64,000 nucleotides of DNA, from the NCBI GenBank assembly GCA_022821805.1, contig JAJECX010000026.1, forward strand, positions 62,001 to 126,000, given 5' to 3'. The notes beneath the pieces were generated by a model. The model searched no databases. It had not been told where the DNA came from and saw nothing but the letters and a program-made list of their open reading frames with translations. Numbering within the stretch: position 1 is the stretch's first letter; the number at the start of each line of letters is the position of its first letter. This stretch comes from Anaerolineae bacterium (GTDB lineage: Bacteria; Chloroflexota; Anaerolineae; Aggregatilineales; Phototrophicaceae). Shown here piece after piece: positions 45,483 to 53,940 of the stretch. The position numbers and the translations under genes are program-made.

Positions 45483-46793
45483 CTAGAGAGCCGGGAGCGG
45501 TCTCAACTCAGTATGAATGCGACTAACATCGGCGCCTAGCTGAGCGAGTCGATCTTCGATCGATTCATAACCGCGATCGATCTGATAAATATTGTCGATG
45601 ATGCTTTCACCGTTGGTCGCGAGCGAGGCCAAAAGCACGGCTGCGCCGGAACGGATATTGTCGGCGGAAATGCGAGCGGGGCGCAATTCCCTAACGCCAT
45701 TGATGATGCATACGTTACTCTGACTGATAAGAATGTCGGCGCCCATTTGCAGCAGCGCATCGACATAATCATATCGATTTTCAAATATGCGTTCGCGTAT
45801 GTAGCTTGTGCCGTCAGCCAGAGTCGAAAGCGCGGCAATGCATGGCTGCAGATCGGTTGGGAAGCCGGGGTAGGGGTGGGTCTGGATATTGATTGGATTC
45901 AGCCTCTGGAGACGTGAGCGCCTGACGCGAATTGACTCGCCGTCTACGATGATGTCGACACCCATTTGCTCGAGCTTGGCGATGACGATGCGCAGGTGCG
46001 ATGGCTCAATATCGTGAATTGTTACGTCGCCGCCAGAGATTGCAGCCGCCATCATCATGGTGCCAGTCACCAGGCGATCAGGCATCGGCGTGTATTCGAT
46101 AGCCTGCAGCCGGTCTACGCCATTGATAAACAAGGTATTGGTTCCAAGTCCACGAATATCGGCGCCCATCGCATTGAGGAAATTGCCGAAATCAACCACC
46201 TCAGGCTCGACTGACGCGTTTTCGAGAATCGTCTGGCCATCCGCCAATGCGGCAGCCAGCATGAGATTTTCTGTTCCCGTGTGGCTCGGATAATCGAGGT
46301 AAAGCATGGTACCGCGGAAGCGGCGCCCTTCGAGATCGATTATGGTCCGTCCGTCCTCAAAATATTGCACATTCGCTCCCAGTCGCGCGAAACCGCGATG
46401 ATGAAAGTCTATTTTGCGTGTGCCTATGTCACAGCCGCCGCTGCCCGGCAGCTCGACATAACCCAGGCGGATTTGAAGTGGCGCAAGGAAGAGAACGGAT
46501 CCCCGAAACCGGGAAGTTATAGCTTCGGGCAGCAAGCCACTGGTGATATTGGTTGCATCAATGCGTACCGTGCTGGTCAGTTTGTCGTGATCGACCCGAG
46601 CGCCGACAGCGCGCAGCAGCTCAAAAGCGCGCTCTACATCCTCAATATCTGGCACCATGCGCAGAACTGTTTCGCCCTCTTCGACAACTATCGAAGCTGC
46701 GATCATCGCAAGTATCGCGTTCTTGGCGCGCTGCACCTGGATATCGCCGTAGAGGGGCTTTCCGCCAATGACTCGCAACGCCGTTTCAGCCAT
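45483..46793 (-). CDS. murA: UDP-N-acetylglucosamine 1-carboxyvinyltransferase (MurA family)
   Basis: MurA transfers enolpyruvate from PEP to UDP-GlcNAc, the first committed step of peptidoglycan synthesis. The protein of 436 residues has KNA near the N-terminus (Lys-Asn of the active site), the mobile loop PGSGGCDIGTRKID with the fosfomycin-target Cys, PDRLVTGTMMMAAA, and HPYPGFPTDLQP. The ATG at 46793 (MAETALRVIGG) gives the standard N-terminus; an ATG at 46829 lies only about five bases from a TATTCT -10-like box (minus strand, 46834-46839) and would probably precede the transcript start. It is divergent from the SAM riboswitch/metB transcript. Confidence 0.92.
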   Translation of the reverse strand: MAETALRVIGGKPLYGDIQVQRAKNAILAMIAASIVVEEGETVLRMVPDIEDVERAFELLRAVGARVDHDKLTSTVRIDATNITSGLLPEAITSRFRGSVLFLAPLQIRLGYVELPGSGGCDIGTRKIDFHHRGFARLGANVQYFEDGRTIIDLEGRRFRGTMLYLDYPSHTGTENLMLAAALADGQTILENASVEPEVVDFGNFLNAMGADIRGLGTNTLFINGVDRLQAIEYTPMPDRLVTGTMMMAAAISGGDVTIHDIEPSHLRIVIAKLEQMGVDIIVDGESIRVRRSRLQRLNPINIQTHPYPGFPTDLQPCIAALSTLADGTSYIRERIFENRYDYVDALLQMGADILISQSNVCIINGVRELRPARISADNIRSGAAVLLASLATNGESIIDNIYQIDRGYESIEDRLAQLGADVSRIHTELRPLPAL

Positions 46794-46878
46794 GAAGCGA
46801 TCTTTCTTCTCGGAGTCAATTAGAAGCATGAGTAGAATAGCACAGAATCGGGAACGCGGATAACTCCTCCGACGGAGT

Positions 46879-46907
46879 TTGCATATTGACCGCCAATGTG
46901 CTACAGT
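46879..46907 (+). promoter_or_regulatory. Possible promoter of the SAM riboswitch transcript
   Basis: TTGCAT (46879-46884), a 17-bp spacer and TACAGT (46902-46907) give a moderate sigma-70-type promoter, placing the transcript start about 20 bp before the aptamer P1 helix. Confidence 0.5.
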
Positions 46908-46934
46908 ATGAGTCCATTAACAAGTGAACAGTAA

Positions 46935-47049
46935 GTTTACGCTTATCCAGAGGTGGTGGAGAGACCGACTCGGTGAAGCCACAGCAACCCCCAAATGGCA
47001 ATGGGAAGGTGCTAAGTTCGGCAGATAATTCTGGAAGATGAGGGTAAAC
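46935..47049 (+). promoter_or_regulatory. SAM riboswitch (S-box/SAM-I type)
   Basis: The aptamer shows the conserved S-box elements: AGAGGTGGTGGAGAGACC, then CGGTGAAGCCACAGCAACC, then AAGGTGCTAAGTTC. P1 is formed by GTTTAC and CTTATC (46935-46947) with GATGAG and GTAAAC (47037-47049). It lies just upstream of a cystathionine gamma-synthase gene and is followed by two intrinsic terminators. When SAM is bound, P1 is stabilised and termination is expected, so metB would be off when methionine/SAM is plentiful. Confidence 0.95.
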
Positions 47050-47103
47050 ACCTGAGTGGATGACGTGGCGCAGCGCCGCAGACATGAACTCAGGTCATTC
47101 CGT

Positions 47104-47127
47104 TGACTGCGCCTCAGTCACTTTTTT
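47104..47127 (+). terminator. First terminator of the SAM riboswitch leader
   Basis: TGACTG (47104-47109), a 5-nt loop, CAGTCA (47115-47120), then C and six T (47122-47127). A separate hairpin, CCTGAGT (47051-47057) with ACTCAGG (47088-47094), lies between aptamer and terminator and may be part of the switch. Confidence 0.7.
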
Positions 47128-47140
47128 GTGGAAGTCTCGG

Positions 47141-47179
47141 AAGCCCAAACTGGCGTATACGCTTCAGTTTGGGCTTTTT
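47141..47179 (+). terminator. Second, strong terminator before metB
   Basis: A perfect 12-bp stem, AAGCCCAAACTG (47141-47152) with CAGTTTGGGCTT (47165-47176), has a 12-nt loop and ends in five T (47175-47179). It finishes 20 bases before the metB ATG. Its strength suggests it is the main OFF element of the riboswitch or a backup. Confidence 0.82.
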
Positions 47180-47198
47180 CAATTCTAAGGACCAGACG

Positions 47199-48446
47199 AT
47201 GAAAACTCCAAAGCCACATTCAAAGGAATCCGGTAAGGGCGCAAGCACCAAAGCCGTACACGGCGGCGCTGTCCGCGACAAGGGATTCCATTCAATGACG
47301 ACGCCGATCGTGCAGAGCGCGACTTACACCTTTGAGAATACGGCCAAGGTGATCGAGTTTCTGGAGAAGAAAGTATACGGGGGAGAGCTCGACCGCGAAG
47401 AATATGCTCGCTATGGAAATCCATCAGTGTGGTCGCTCGAGCGGCGCATCGCCGATTTGGAAGGCGCCGAAGACGCCGTTGTTTATCCGTCTGGCATGTC
47501 GGCGGTGACTTCGCTTTTCCTCACCGTGCTGGGACCGGGCTCGCATATCGTCATGACTGACGACTGTTATCGCCGGACGAGGCAGTTCTGCGAAACAACG
47601 CTGAATAAGTTCGGCGTCGACACCAGCATTGTGACGATGGGAGATAACGAGGCGCTGGAAGCAGCGATCGTGCCGAGGAAGACGCGCTTTATCTTTACTG
47701 AGACTCCCACCAATCCATATTTGCGGGTGGCGGATTTAGAACGCCTGGCAGAGCTAGGCAGGCGCAATCGCGCGATGACCCTGCTGGATACCACCTTCGC
47801 AACGCCGGTGAATTTGCGCCCGCTGGAATATGGCATTGACTTTGTCATGCACAGCGCAACCAAGTATTTCGGCGGTCACAACGATGTCTTGGCTGGCGTC
47901 ATCGCTGGCGCCGCTGGTCGCATCAAAGCGCTGAAGGACGCGCGCGGCATATTGGGAAACATTGTTGATCCGCACCAGGCTTTTTTGGTCGAGCGCGGTC
48001 TCAAGACACTGGCGGTGCGCGTGCGCCATCAGAACAAGGCGGCGCTGCAAGTGGCGGAGTACCTTGAGCGCCACCCCAAGATTGAGCGCGTCCACTACCC
48101 GGGCTTGCAGTCACATCCCGATCACAAGCTAGCCTGCGCCCAAATGAGCGGTTTCGGCGGCGTTGTCAGCTTTGAGGTGGCAGGAGACATCAAAGCGACG
48201 AGCGACTTCATTGATCGCTTGCGTATACCTTACATCGCGCCGAGCCTGGGCGGGACAGAGAGTCTGATTGAGCAGCCGGCCTACTTCAGCTATTACGATT
48301 TGAGCAGCGACGAGCGCCTGGCTGTCGGCATAAAGGACAACCTGGTGCGGTTCGCGCTGGGCATAGAAGATGCCGAGGACATTATTGAGGACCTGGACGC
48401 GTCGCTTGAGCAGGCGCCAGCGCGCGCGGCCGTCAACCCAGCGTAG
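47199..48446 (+). CDS. metB: Cystathionine gamma-synthase-like PLP enzyme
   Basis: The protein of 415 residues belongs to the Cys/Met metabolism PLP family. It has YARYGNPSVWSLERRIADLEGAE, FTETPTNPYLRVADLE, HSATKYFGGHNDVLAG with the PLP Lys in SATK, and a C-terminal block PYIAPSLGGTESLIEQPA close to plant cystathionine gamma-synthases. That suggests synthesis of cystathionine (or direct homocysteine formation) from an activated homoserine and cysteine or sulfide. The ATG at 47199 follows AAGGACC and lies after the second terminator; an upstream in-frame start at 47103 would fall inside the terminators. The SAM riboswitch supports a methionine role. Beta-lyase or sulfhydrylase activity cannot be excluded. 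Confidence 0.85.
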   Translation: MKTPKPHSKESGKGASTKAVHGGAVRDKGFHSMTTPIVQSATYTFENTAKVIEFLEKKVYGGELDREEYARYGNPSVWSLERRIADLEGAEDAVVYPSGMSAVTSLFLTVLGPGSHIVMTDDCYRRTRQFCETTLNKFGVDTSIVTMGDNEALEAAIVPRKTRFIFTETPTNPYLRVADLERLAELGRRNRAMTLLDTTFATPVNLRPLEYGIDFVMHSATKYFGGHNDVLAGVIAGAAGRIKALKDARGILGNIVDPHQAFLVERGLKTLAVRVRHQNKAALQVAEYLERHPKIERVHYPGLQSHPDHKLACAQMSGFGGVVSFEVAGDIKATSDFIDRLRIPYIAPSLGGTESLIEQPAYFSYYDLSSDERLAVGIKDNLVRFALGIEDAEDIIEDLDASLEQAPARAAVNPA

Positions 48447-48460
48447 TGGGAATGTGAGGC

Positions 48461-49750
48461 CTAGGGAGCGCGATCGCCCAAGACCCTGACAATCGCGTCC
48501 AGGTCGTCTTCGACCTGTAGCATAGCGTTTCGATGCTTCGGTGAAAGCCCCGGCAACTGATCGGCGTGGTAGCCGATTGTCGCTTCCGGGTCTTTCAGAA
48601 CGTGGCCTGTCAATACGCCAAGCACGGTGTCGCCACGTTTGATGATTCCCCGCTCGACTAGCCGTTTGGCGCCCGCTACCGAGCAGGCCGAAGCCGGCTC
48701 GCAGCCGATGCCAACGCCGTCTATGATAGCTTTCGCGTCCATGATCTGCTGATCGCTGACCTGTTCCACCACGCCACTGGTCCATTCCAGCGCGCGGATC
48801 GCTTTTTGCAAATTCACCGGGTTTCCGATCTTAATGGCGGTGGCGATAGTTTCGGCATTCACCGCTTCAAACTGGCGGAAACCATCGCGGAAGTGGCGAT
48901 AGAGGGGATTGGCGCCTTCTGCCTGGATGATCGCCAGGCGAGGCAGCCGGTCAATCAAGCCGACTTGGAGCATTTCTAGCAGCCCCTTGCCGAAAGCAGA
49001 ACTGTTGCCCAGATTGCCGCCGGGCACGACGATCCAGTCCGGCACAGACCAGCGCAACTGTTGCAGCGCCTCGAACATGATCGACTTCTGGCCCTCTAGG
49101 CGAAAGGGGTTGATCGAATTTAACAAATAGATGCCGAGCTTTTCCGATACCAGGCGTACCAATTCCATATTTCGATCAAAGTCGGCGTTGATTTGCAGGC
49201 ATGTCGCTCCGAATGCAATCCCTTGCGCCAGCTTGCCCAAGGCGATCTGCTGATTCTGTAGGAAGATTATTCCCTGCATGCCAGCCCGCGCGGCGTATGA
49301 AGCCATGGAAGCGGAGGTATTGCCGGTCGATGCGCAGGCGACGCGCTCCATGCCCAAGATACGCGCCTGGGTGACGCCAGTAGTCATGCCGCGATCTTTG
49401 AAGGAACCGGTCGGGTTTTCGCCTTCGTGCTTGAGAAAGAGCGTATCCATACCGGCGTAGCTCGCCACGCGCGGCAGCTCGTATAGATTTGTATTGCCTT
49501 CCATTCGGCTAACAATGTCGCTGTCGTCGACTCCGGGGTAAACCAATTCCTTAAAACGCCAGACGCCGCTGCTGTATGGCGCGATGAAAGCGCCCAGCCG
49601 TCCATCAAATAATGCCGGGCTTATCTCGCTGCTCGAGTCGCCGAAATCGTGACGGACGTCAAGCAAACCGCCGCAGGCATCGCAGGTGTAGATCACGCGT
49701 TGAATTGGGTATTGTTGCGCGCAATCGATACATTGTAGACTGCTTGCCAT
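48461..49750 (-). CDS. thrC: Threonine synthase
   Basis: ThrC converts O-phosphohomoserine to threonine with PLP. The 429-residue protein starts with a small zinc-ribbon-like region (CIDC near 8-11 and CDAC near 23-26), then has GMDTLFLKHEGENPTGSFKD with the PLP Lys in SFKD near 115, ACASTGNTSASMASYAARAG, and VVPGGNLGNSSAFGKG. GAGGGTAAGAGA precedes the ATG. It is divergent from thrB, with 48 bases between the two start codons, and converges on metB, which uses a competing homoserine derivative. Confidence 0.93.
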   Translation of the reverse strand: MASSLQCIDCAQQYPIQRVIYTCDACGGLLDVRHDFGDSSSEISPALFDGRLGAFIAPYSSGVWRFKELVYPGVDDSDIVSRMEGNTNLYELPRVASYAGMDTLFLKHEGENPTGSFKDRGMTTGVTQARILGMERVACASTGNTSASMASYAARAGMQGIIFLQNQQIALGKLAQGIAFGATCLQINADFDRNMELVRLVSEKLGIYLLNSINPFRLEGQKSIMFEALQQLRWSVPDWIVVPGGNLGNSSAFGKGLLEMLQVGLIDRLPRLAIIQAEGANPLYRHFRDGFRQFEAVNAETIATAIKIGNPVNLQKAIRALEWTSGVVEQVSDQQIMDAKAIIDGVGIGCEPASACSVAGAKRLVERGIIKRGDTVLGVLTGHVLKDPEATIGYHADQLPGLSPKHRNAMLQVEDDLDAIVRVLGDRAP

Positions 49751-49798
49751 TCTCTTACCCTCGCGCCGCCTGCATTGCGGCTAGGATAGCGAGCATAG

Positions 49799-50740
49799 AT
49801 GGCATTTTCCAGAGCAGAAGCCTTCGCCCCGGCGACTGTCGCCAATCTGGGCGTTGGCTTTGATATTCTGGGCCTCGCGCTGGAAGGCATTGGGGATCGC
49901 GCCATTGTCGATTTTCGCGATGATCCAGGCATAGCAATTACCGATATTCATGGCGATGGCGGCAAGCTGCCGCGGGAATCGGAACAGAATGTCGCCTCGG
50001 TGTCGGCGCGCGCGTTTCTCGATCATATTGGCGAGAAACGCGGATTAAACATCCAACTATTCAAGGGCATGCCATTAGCAAGCGGGCTGGGAAGCAGCGC
50101 CGCCAGCGCGGTTGTGGCGGTGATGGCGCTGAACAAGCTGGTCGGCGAGCCATTCAGCAGGGAAGAACTGCTGCCATTTTGTCTGGAAGGGGAAGCGCTC
50201 GTCAGCGGATACCATGCCGACAATGTCGCCCCTTGTCTCCTCGGAGGCATCGTTCTCGTCGCCGGGATCACGGTCGACGACATTCGCCCGCTACCGGTTC
50301 CCGCTGACTTTCATCTGGCGCTGGCAACACCTGATTTCCCCGTGCCGACCAATGACGCTCGCGCGATTCTGCCTGCTGACGTGCCGCTCAAGACCTTGAT
50401 TCACCAAACCGGCAAGGTTGCGCAGTTGGTCGATGCGCTTCACCGATCCGACCTGAAAGCGCTGGGCGCAGCCATGGAAGACGATCATGTGATTGAACCC
50501 GCTCGCGTTTGTCTAGTGCCCATGTTGGCGGAGGTGCGCGAGGCGGCGAAACGGGCGGGCGCAGTTTCCGTGTTCATCGGTGGAGCGGGTCCGACTCTTT
50601 GCGCGCTTTGCGACAATGCCGCGACGGCTGAAGGCGTCGCCGCCCAAATGCAGCAGGTTTACAGTAAAGCTAGGATGGACAGCGCCGCCAGGCACACGCG
50701 GGTGGATCTACGCGGCGCGACGGCGCTTGACATTGCATGA
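49799..50740 (+). CDS. thrB: Homoserine kinase
   Basis: ThrB phosphorylates homoserine for threonine synthase. The 313-residue GHMP kinase has APATVANLGVGFDILGLALE at the N-terminus, the ATP loop PLASGLGSSAASAVVAV near 95, and the C-terminal VFIGGAGPTLCALC motif near 260. The ATG at 49799 has an AGGATAGCGAG region upstream. It is paired head-to-head with thrC and is followed by the iscX-nuo promoter. Confidence 0.95.
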   Translation: MAFSRAEAFAPATVANLGVGFDILGLALEGIGDRAIVDFRDDPGIAITDIHGDGGKLPRESEQNVASVSARAFLDHIGEKRGLNIQLFKGMPLASGLGSSAASAVVAVMALNKLVGEPFSREELLPFCLEGEALVSGYHADNVAPCLLGGIVLVAGITVDDIRPLPVPADFHLALATPDFPVPTNDARAILPADVPLKTLIHQTGKVAQLVDALHRSDLKALGAAMEDDHVIEPARVCLVPMLAEVREAAKRAGAVSVFIGGAGPTLCALCDNAATAEGVAAQMQQVYSKARMDSAARHTRVDLRGATALDIA

Positions 50741-50768
50741 GCGGGCGGCAAACGCGATTGTGAAATTC

Positions 50769-50797
50769 TTGACAATCTCCCTGCGCGAACCTATACT
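50769..50797 (+). promoter_or_regulatory. Promoter of iscX-nuoB-nuoCD-nuoI
   Basis: TTGACA (50769-50774), a 17-bp spacer and TATACT (50792-50797) reproduce exactly the his promoter boxes. The transcript leader before iscX would be about 100 nt. Confidence 0.85.
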
Positions 50798-50903
50798 AAC
50801 AGCGTTGTGAAGCATCGGCGACGCGCGCTTCGTTATGCGTAGAGCGCTAACTGACCGGCGCAACCATTGGAATCCGCGGGGGCGACGCTGCCGACGTGCA
50901 GTT

Positions 50904-51113
50904 ATGGCGCAAAGCTTGCATTGGGATTCGAGTTACGAAATTGTCTTGGCGCTTATGGAAGCATTTCCAGATGCTGAGTTGGAGAGCCTGAGCCTGGACG
51001 ATTTGAATCGGCGGATTATTCAATTGGCCGACTTTGCAGACGATCCGGACTTGGTCAATGATGCTATACTCAAGGGAATCTTGCGGGATTGGTATGAGGA
51101 GATCGGCGCCTAG
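50904..51113 (+). CDS. iscX: IscX-like iron-sulfur assembly protein
   Basis: The 69-residue acidic protein matches IscX (YfhJ): LHWDSSYEIVLALMEAFPD aligns with the LKWTDSREIGEALYDAYPD start of the E. coli protein, and LADFADDPDLVNDAILKGIL with its DFDDDP...ILEAIL region. IscX modulates the cysteine desulfurase IscS in Fe-S assembly. The ATG at 50904 gives this length; an upstream ATG at 50835 adds an Arg-rich stretch not seen in the family. The stop codon directly abuts the nuoB ATG, so an Fe-S factor is coupled to Fe-S subunits of complex I. Confidence 0.85.
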   Translation: MAQSLHWDSSYEIVLALMEAFPDAELESLSLDDLNRRIIQLADFADDPDLVNDAILKGILRDWYEEIGA

Positions 51114-51998
51114 ATGGACGTGAATCTGCAAGAGTTGAACAAAACCGAATTTCCCGTCCCGGCTGAACTTGAAAACAATATCGCCATCACCAGCCTAAGC
51201 GAGTTGTACAATTGGGGACGGCGCAATTCCTTGTGGCCGATGCTCTTTGGGCTGGCATGCTGCGCGATTGAAATGATCGCCACGGCTGCGTCGCGCTTCG
51301 ATTTCTCGCGTTTTGGCTTTGAGGTCATGCGGGCGACGCCGCGCCAAGCCGATCTAATGATTGTTTCCGGCACAGTGACCAAAAAGATGGTGGTGCCAAT
51401 CGTGCGCTTGTACAATCAGATGCCCGAGCCAAAATACGTGATGGCGATGGGCGCATGCGCCAGCGGCGGCGGACCCTTTAAGGAAGGATATAATGTCGTC
51501 TCGGGCATGGACAAATATCTGCCCGTCGATGTCTATGTGCCCGGTTGCCCGCCTACGCCGCAGGCGCTGCTTCACGGCATGATCGCCTTGCAGCGAAAGA
51601 TAGACGGCCAAAGCATTGCCAATGGCGACGATGTGCCCTGGTACGGTGTCGGTACGGCTGAACCTACGCCAGTGCCGGTTTTGGGTCCCGATATCATTGA
51701 TCCGCGTCAAATGGACATGATTCGGCGTCAGGCTGAAGCGGCGGCGACCGATATGGATAGCGTCGGCGTACGCGAATTGCCGGCGGCGACACAAATGGTA
51801 GCGGCCAGAGTCACGGCGGGCGCCGCGGCTGAGTCCGAAGCCGCCCCCGTTTCTCAGGACGCGTTAGGTTTCGTCTTGCCAACCGGCGCGGCGCCCTGGG
51901 CGGAAGCGGAAGACATCCGCGAGAAGAGAAAGCTGCGAGCACTGGCGCGCAAAGCTCTGCGCGCGACACGGCGAGCGGCAGCGGCAGAAGAGGAATAG
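51114..51998 (+). CDS. nuoB: NADH-quinone oxidoreductase subunit B with C-terminal extension
   Basis: NuoB holds cluster N2, which passes electrons to quinone. All four ligands are visible: Cys49 and Cys50 in GLACCAIEM, Cys115 in MGACASGGG and Cys145 in PGCPPTPQ. The core ends near residue 165, as in typical NuoB. Here about 130 residues follow, ending with a charged tail from 258: [20 protein letters not shown] and more Arg/Ala. A similar tail closes NuoI. It is translationally coupled to iscX and followed by nuoCD six bases later. Confidence 0.95.
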   Translation: MDVNLQELNKTEFPVPAELENNIAITSLSELYNWGRRNSLWPMLFGLACCAIEMIATAASRFDFSRFGFEVMRATPRQADLMIVSGTVTKKMVVPIVRLYNQMPEPKYVMAMGACASGGGPFKEGYNVVSGMDKYLPVDVYVPGCPPTPQALLHGMIALQRKIDGQSIANGDDVPWYGVGTAEPTPVPVLGPDIIDPRQMDMIRRQAEAAATDMDSVGVRELPAATQMVAARVTAGAAAESEAAPVSQDALGFVLPTGAAPWAEAEDIREKRKLRALARKALRATRRAAAAEEE

Positions 51999-52004
51999 AC
52001 CTTG

Positions 52005-53885
52005 ATGGACAATCCGGCGCTGACGCCCGAAAGATTGCTTGAGACGACAACACTTGACGAAGCCATCTCGTATCTGCTGTCGGAATACGCGGATGCGGTG
52101 TCCTTGGACGACCGCGAAGGCTATCAGGGCGTAATTGTCGATAGCAGGCGGCTGGTGGGAATTGCGCGCGTTATACGTGACGACTTGGGTTTCGATTACC
52201 TTTCAAGCGCGACCGCGGTAGATTACTTGGGCGCCGGCGATCAGATGGAAATGGTCTACCACGCTTATCGCACTAGCGGAGGGGGAGCGCTCGTCTTTAA
52301 GGCGCAGACCGACCGAGAGAACGCTGAGATTCCTTCACTGACGTCGATTTGGCGCGGCACCGATTTCCAGGAGCGCGAAGCCTGGGACCTGATGGGGATC
52401 CACTTCCCCGGTCATCCCAATCTCAAGCGGATCTTGATGTGGGAAGGTTTTCACGGTCATCCCTTGCGCAAGGATTGGCGCGAAGCCTACTACGAAGAAG
52501 ATCTGAAACCCTTTGACAGTCGCTGGCCCGGCGGGCATGTTCATCGCGCGGAAGAAAAGAATGTCTTCGGTAAAAACGTAACCTATCCGCCGGATATAGA
52601 TCTTGGCCGCTTGATAGACAGTTCCGAGACTGCGGTTTACCAGTCACTTGGATTGGGCGTCGATGTCGAGCGCATCATGGACAAAGACGGCTTCGAGACC
52701 AACGAGTTGGTCGTCAACATGGGGCCGCACCATCCCAGCACCCATGGCGTATTTCGCATGGTATTGACCGTTGACGGCGAGACTGTTACTTCGCTTGAGC
52801 CGGTGATGGGATATTTGCATCGCAATCACGAAAAGATCGGCGAGCGCAATACTTATTTGCACAACATTCCATTCACCGACCGGCTGGATTACATTTCCAG
52901 CATGGGCAACAACCACGGTTATGTGTTGGCGGTTGAGCAGCTGATGAGCCTGGGCCGGAAATACAATCGGCCGACCTACCGCTGCGAGGCGCTGCGCGTC
53001 CTGATGGTGGAGCTCAGCAGGATTGTGAATCATCTCTGGGCGATCGGCTTTTGGCTGAACGACATTGGCGCTTTTTTCACGCCGGTGCTTTATTTTGTCC
53101 AGGAGCGCGAGCGCATCCTCGATTTCTTTGAAGCGGTTGCTGGCAGTCGTATGATGTGCAATTACATGCGTTTCGGCGGCTTGTTTGGCGATTTGCCCGA
53201 GCGCCTGAAGAGTGTGAGCAACCTCACCAATGATCGCGTTCGCGATTACAATACGATGCAGTTCCTTACCGAAATGATTAACGAACGCGTCCCGCGCACG
53301 ATTGACGACTTGGAGCGGCTGCTGACCCAGAACGAGATTCTGATCGAGCGTTCGGTAGGCGTTGGCGTGCTTTCGCGCGAGGACGCCATCAATTACAGCG
53401 CGGCCGGGCCCTTGTTGCGTGGAAGCGGGGTGGACTATGACATTCGCCGCGCCGATCCCTACAGCATTTATCCCGAACTGGACTTTGATGTTGCCGTCGA
53501 AGCCGAAGGCGATATGTACGCCCGTTATCGCGTGCGGGTGACCGAGTTGCGTGAAAGCGTTCGAATCTTGAAGCAGATCTTGCCAAGGCTGGAAGCGACG
53601 GCCGGCGAGTCAATCTGGGCTGATGGCAAACCAGGCGCCTACGCTCCGCGCGTGCCACACGGCGAAGCTTATGGACGCGTGGAAAACGGCAAGGGCGAGT
53701 TGGGCTATTATGTCGTGTCCGCTGGCGGCCGGGGCGGCTCATCGAATCCCTGGCGCTATCATGTGCGCGCGCCGAGTTTTATCAATCTGACGCCAATGGG
53801 AATTATGAGCCGCGGATACAAAGTGGCCGATATCGTCGGCATCCTCGGCAGCATCGATATCGTATTGGGCGAAACCGACCGCTAA
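52005..53885 (+). CDS. nuoCD: Fused NADH-quinone oxidoreductase subunits C and D
   Basis: The 626-residue protein joins NuoC (residues about 1-185; EREAWDLMGIHFPGHPNL and ILMWEGFHGHPLRKDW motifs) to NuoD (about 235-626; NMGPHHPSTHGVFR, MGYLHRNHEKIGE, GNNHGYVLAVEQL, and the ending GSIDIVLGETDR). NuoD forms the quinone chamber with NuoB. The ATG at 52005 is preferred to the TTG just before it. C-D fusions are known in enterobacteria and elsewhere. It lies between nuoB and nuoI; a hairpin-forming spacer (TGGATG 53898-53903 with CATCCA 53922-53927) separates it from nuoI. Confidence 0.95.
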   Translation: MDNPALTPERLLETTTLDEAISYLLSEYADAVSLDDREGYQGVIVDSRRLVGIARVIRDDLGFDYLSSATAVDYLGAGDQMEMVYHAYRTSGGGALVFKAQTDRENAEIPSLTSIWRGTDFQEREAWDLMGIHFPGHPNLKRILMWEGFHGHPLRKDWREAYYEEDLKPFDSRWPGGHVHRAEEKNVFGKNVTYPPDIDLGRLIDSSETAVYQSLGLGVDVERIMDKDGFETNELVVNMGPHHPSTHGVFRMVLTVDGETVTSLEPVMGYLHRNHEKIGERNTYLHNIPFTDRLDYISSMGNNHGYVLAVEQLMSLGRKYNRPTYRCEALRVLMVELSRIVNHLWAIGFWLNDIGAFFTPVLYFVQERERILDFFEAVAGSRMMCNYMRFGGLFGDLPERLKSVSNLTNDRVRDYNTMQFLTEMINERVPRTIDDLERLLTQNEILIERSVGVGVLSREDAINYSAAGPLLRGSGVDYDIRRADPYSIYPELDFDVAVEAEGDMYARYRVRVTELRESVRILKQILPRLEATAGESIWADGKPGAYAPRVPHGEAYGRVENGKGELGYYVVSAGGRGGSSNPWRYHVRAPSFINLTPMGIMSRGYKVADIVGILGSIDIVLGETDR

Positions 53886-53940
53886 GGAACTGGGCAGTGG
53901 ATGCGCGCTTTGGATCGGCGCCATCCATTCAGGAGACGAC

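Noticed and set aside
47103..47198. N-terminal extension of metB from an upstream in-frame start
   Set aside because: It would fall within the riboswitch terminators; the ATG at 47199 with AAGGACC gives the normal family start.
52005..53885. nuoC-nuoD joined by a sequencing error
   Set aside because: The frame is continuous, both domains are complete, and C-D fusions are well known.
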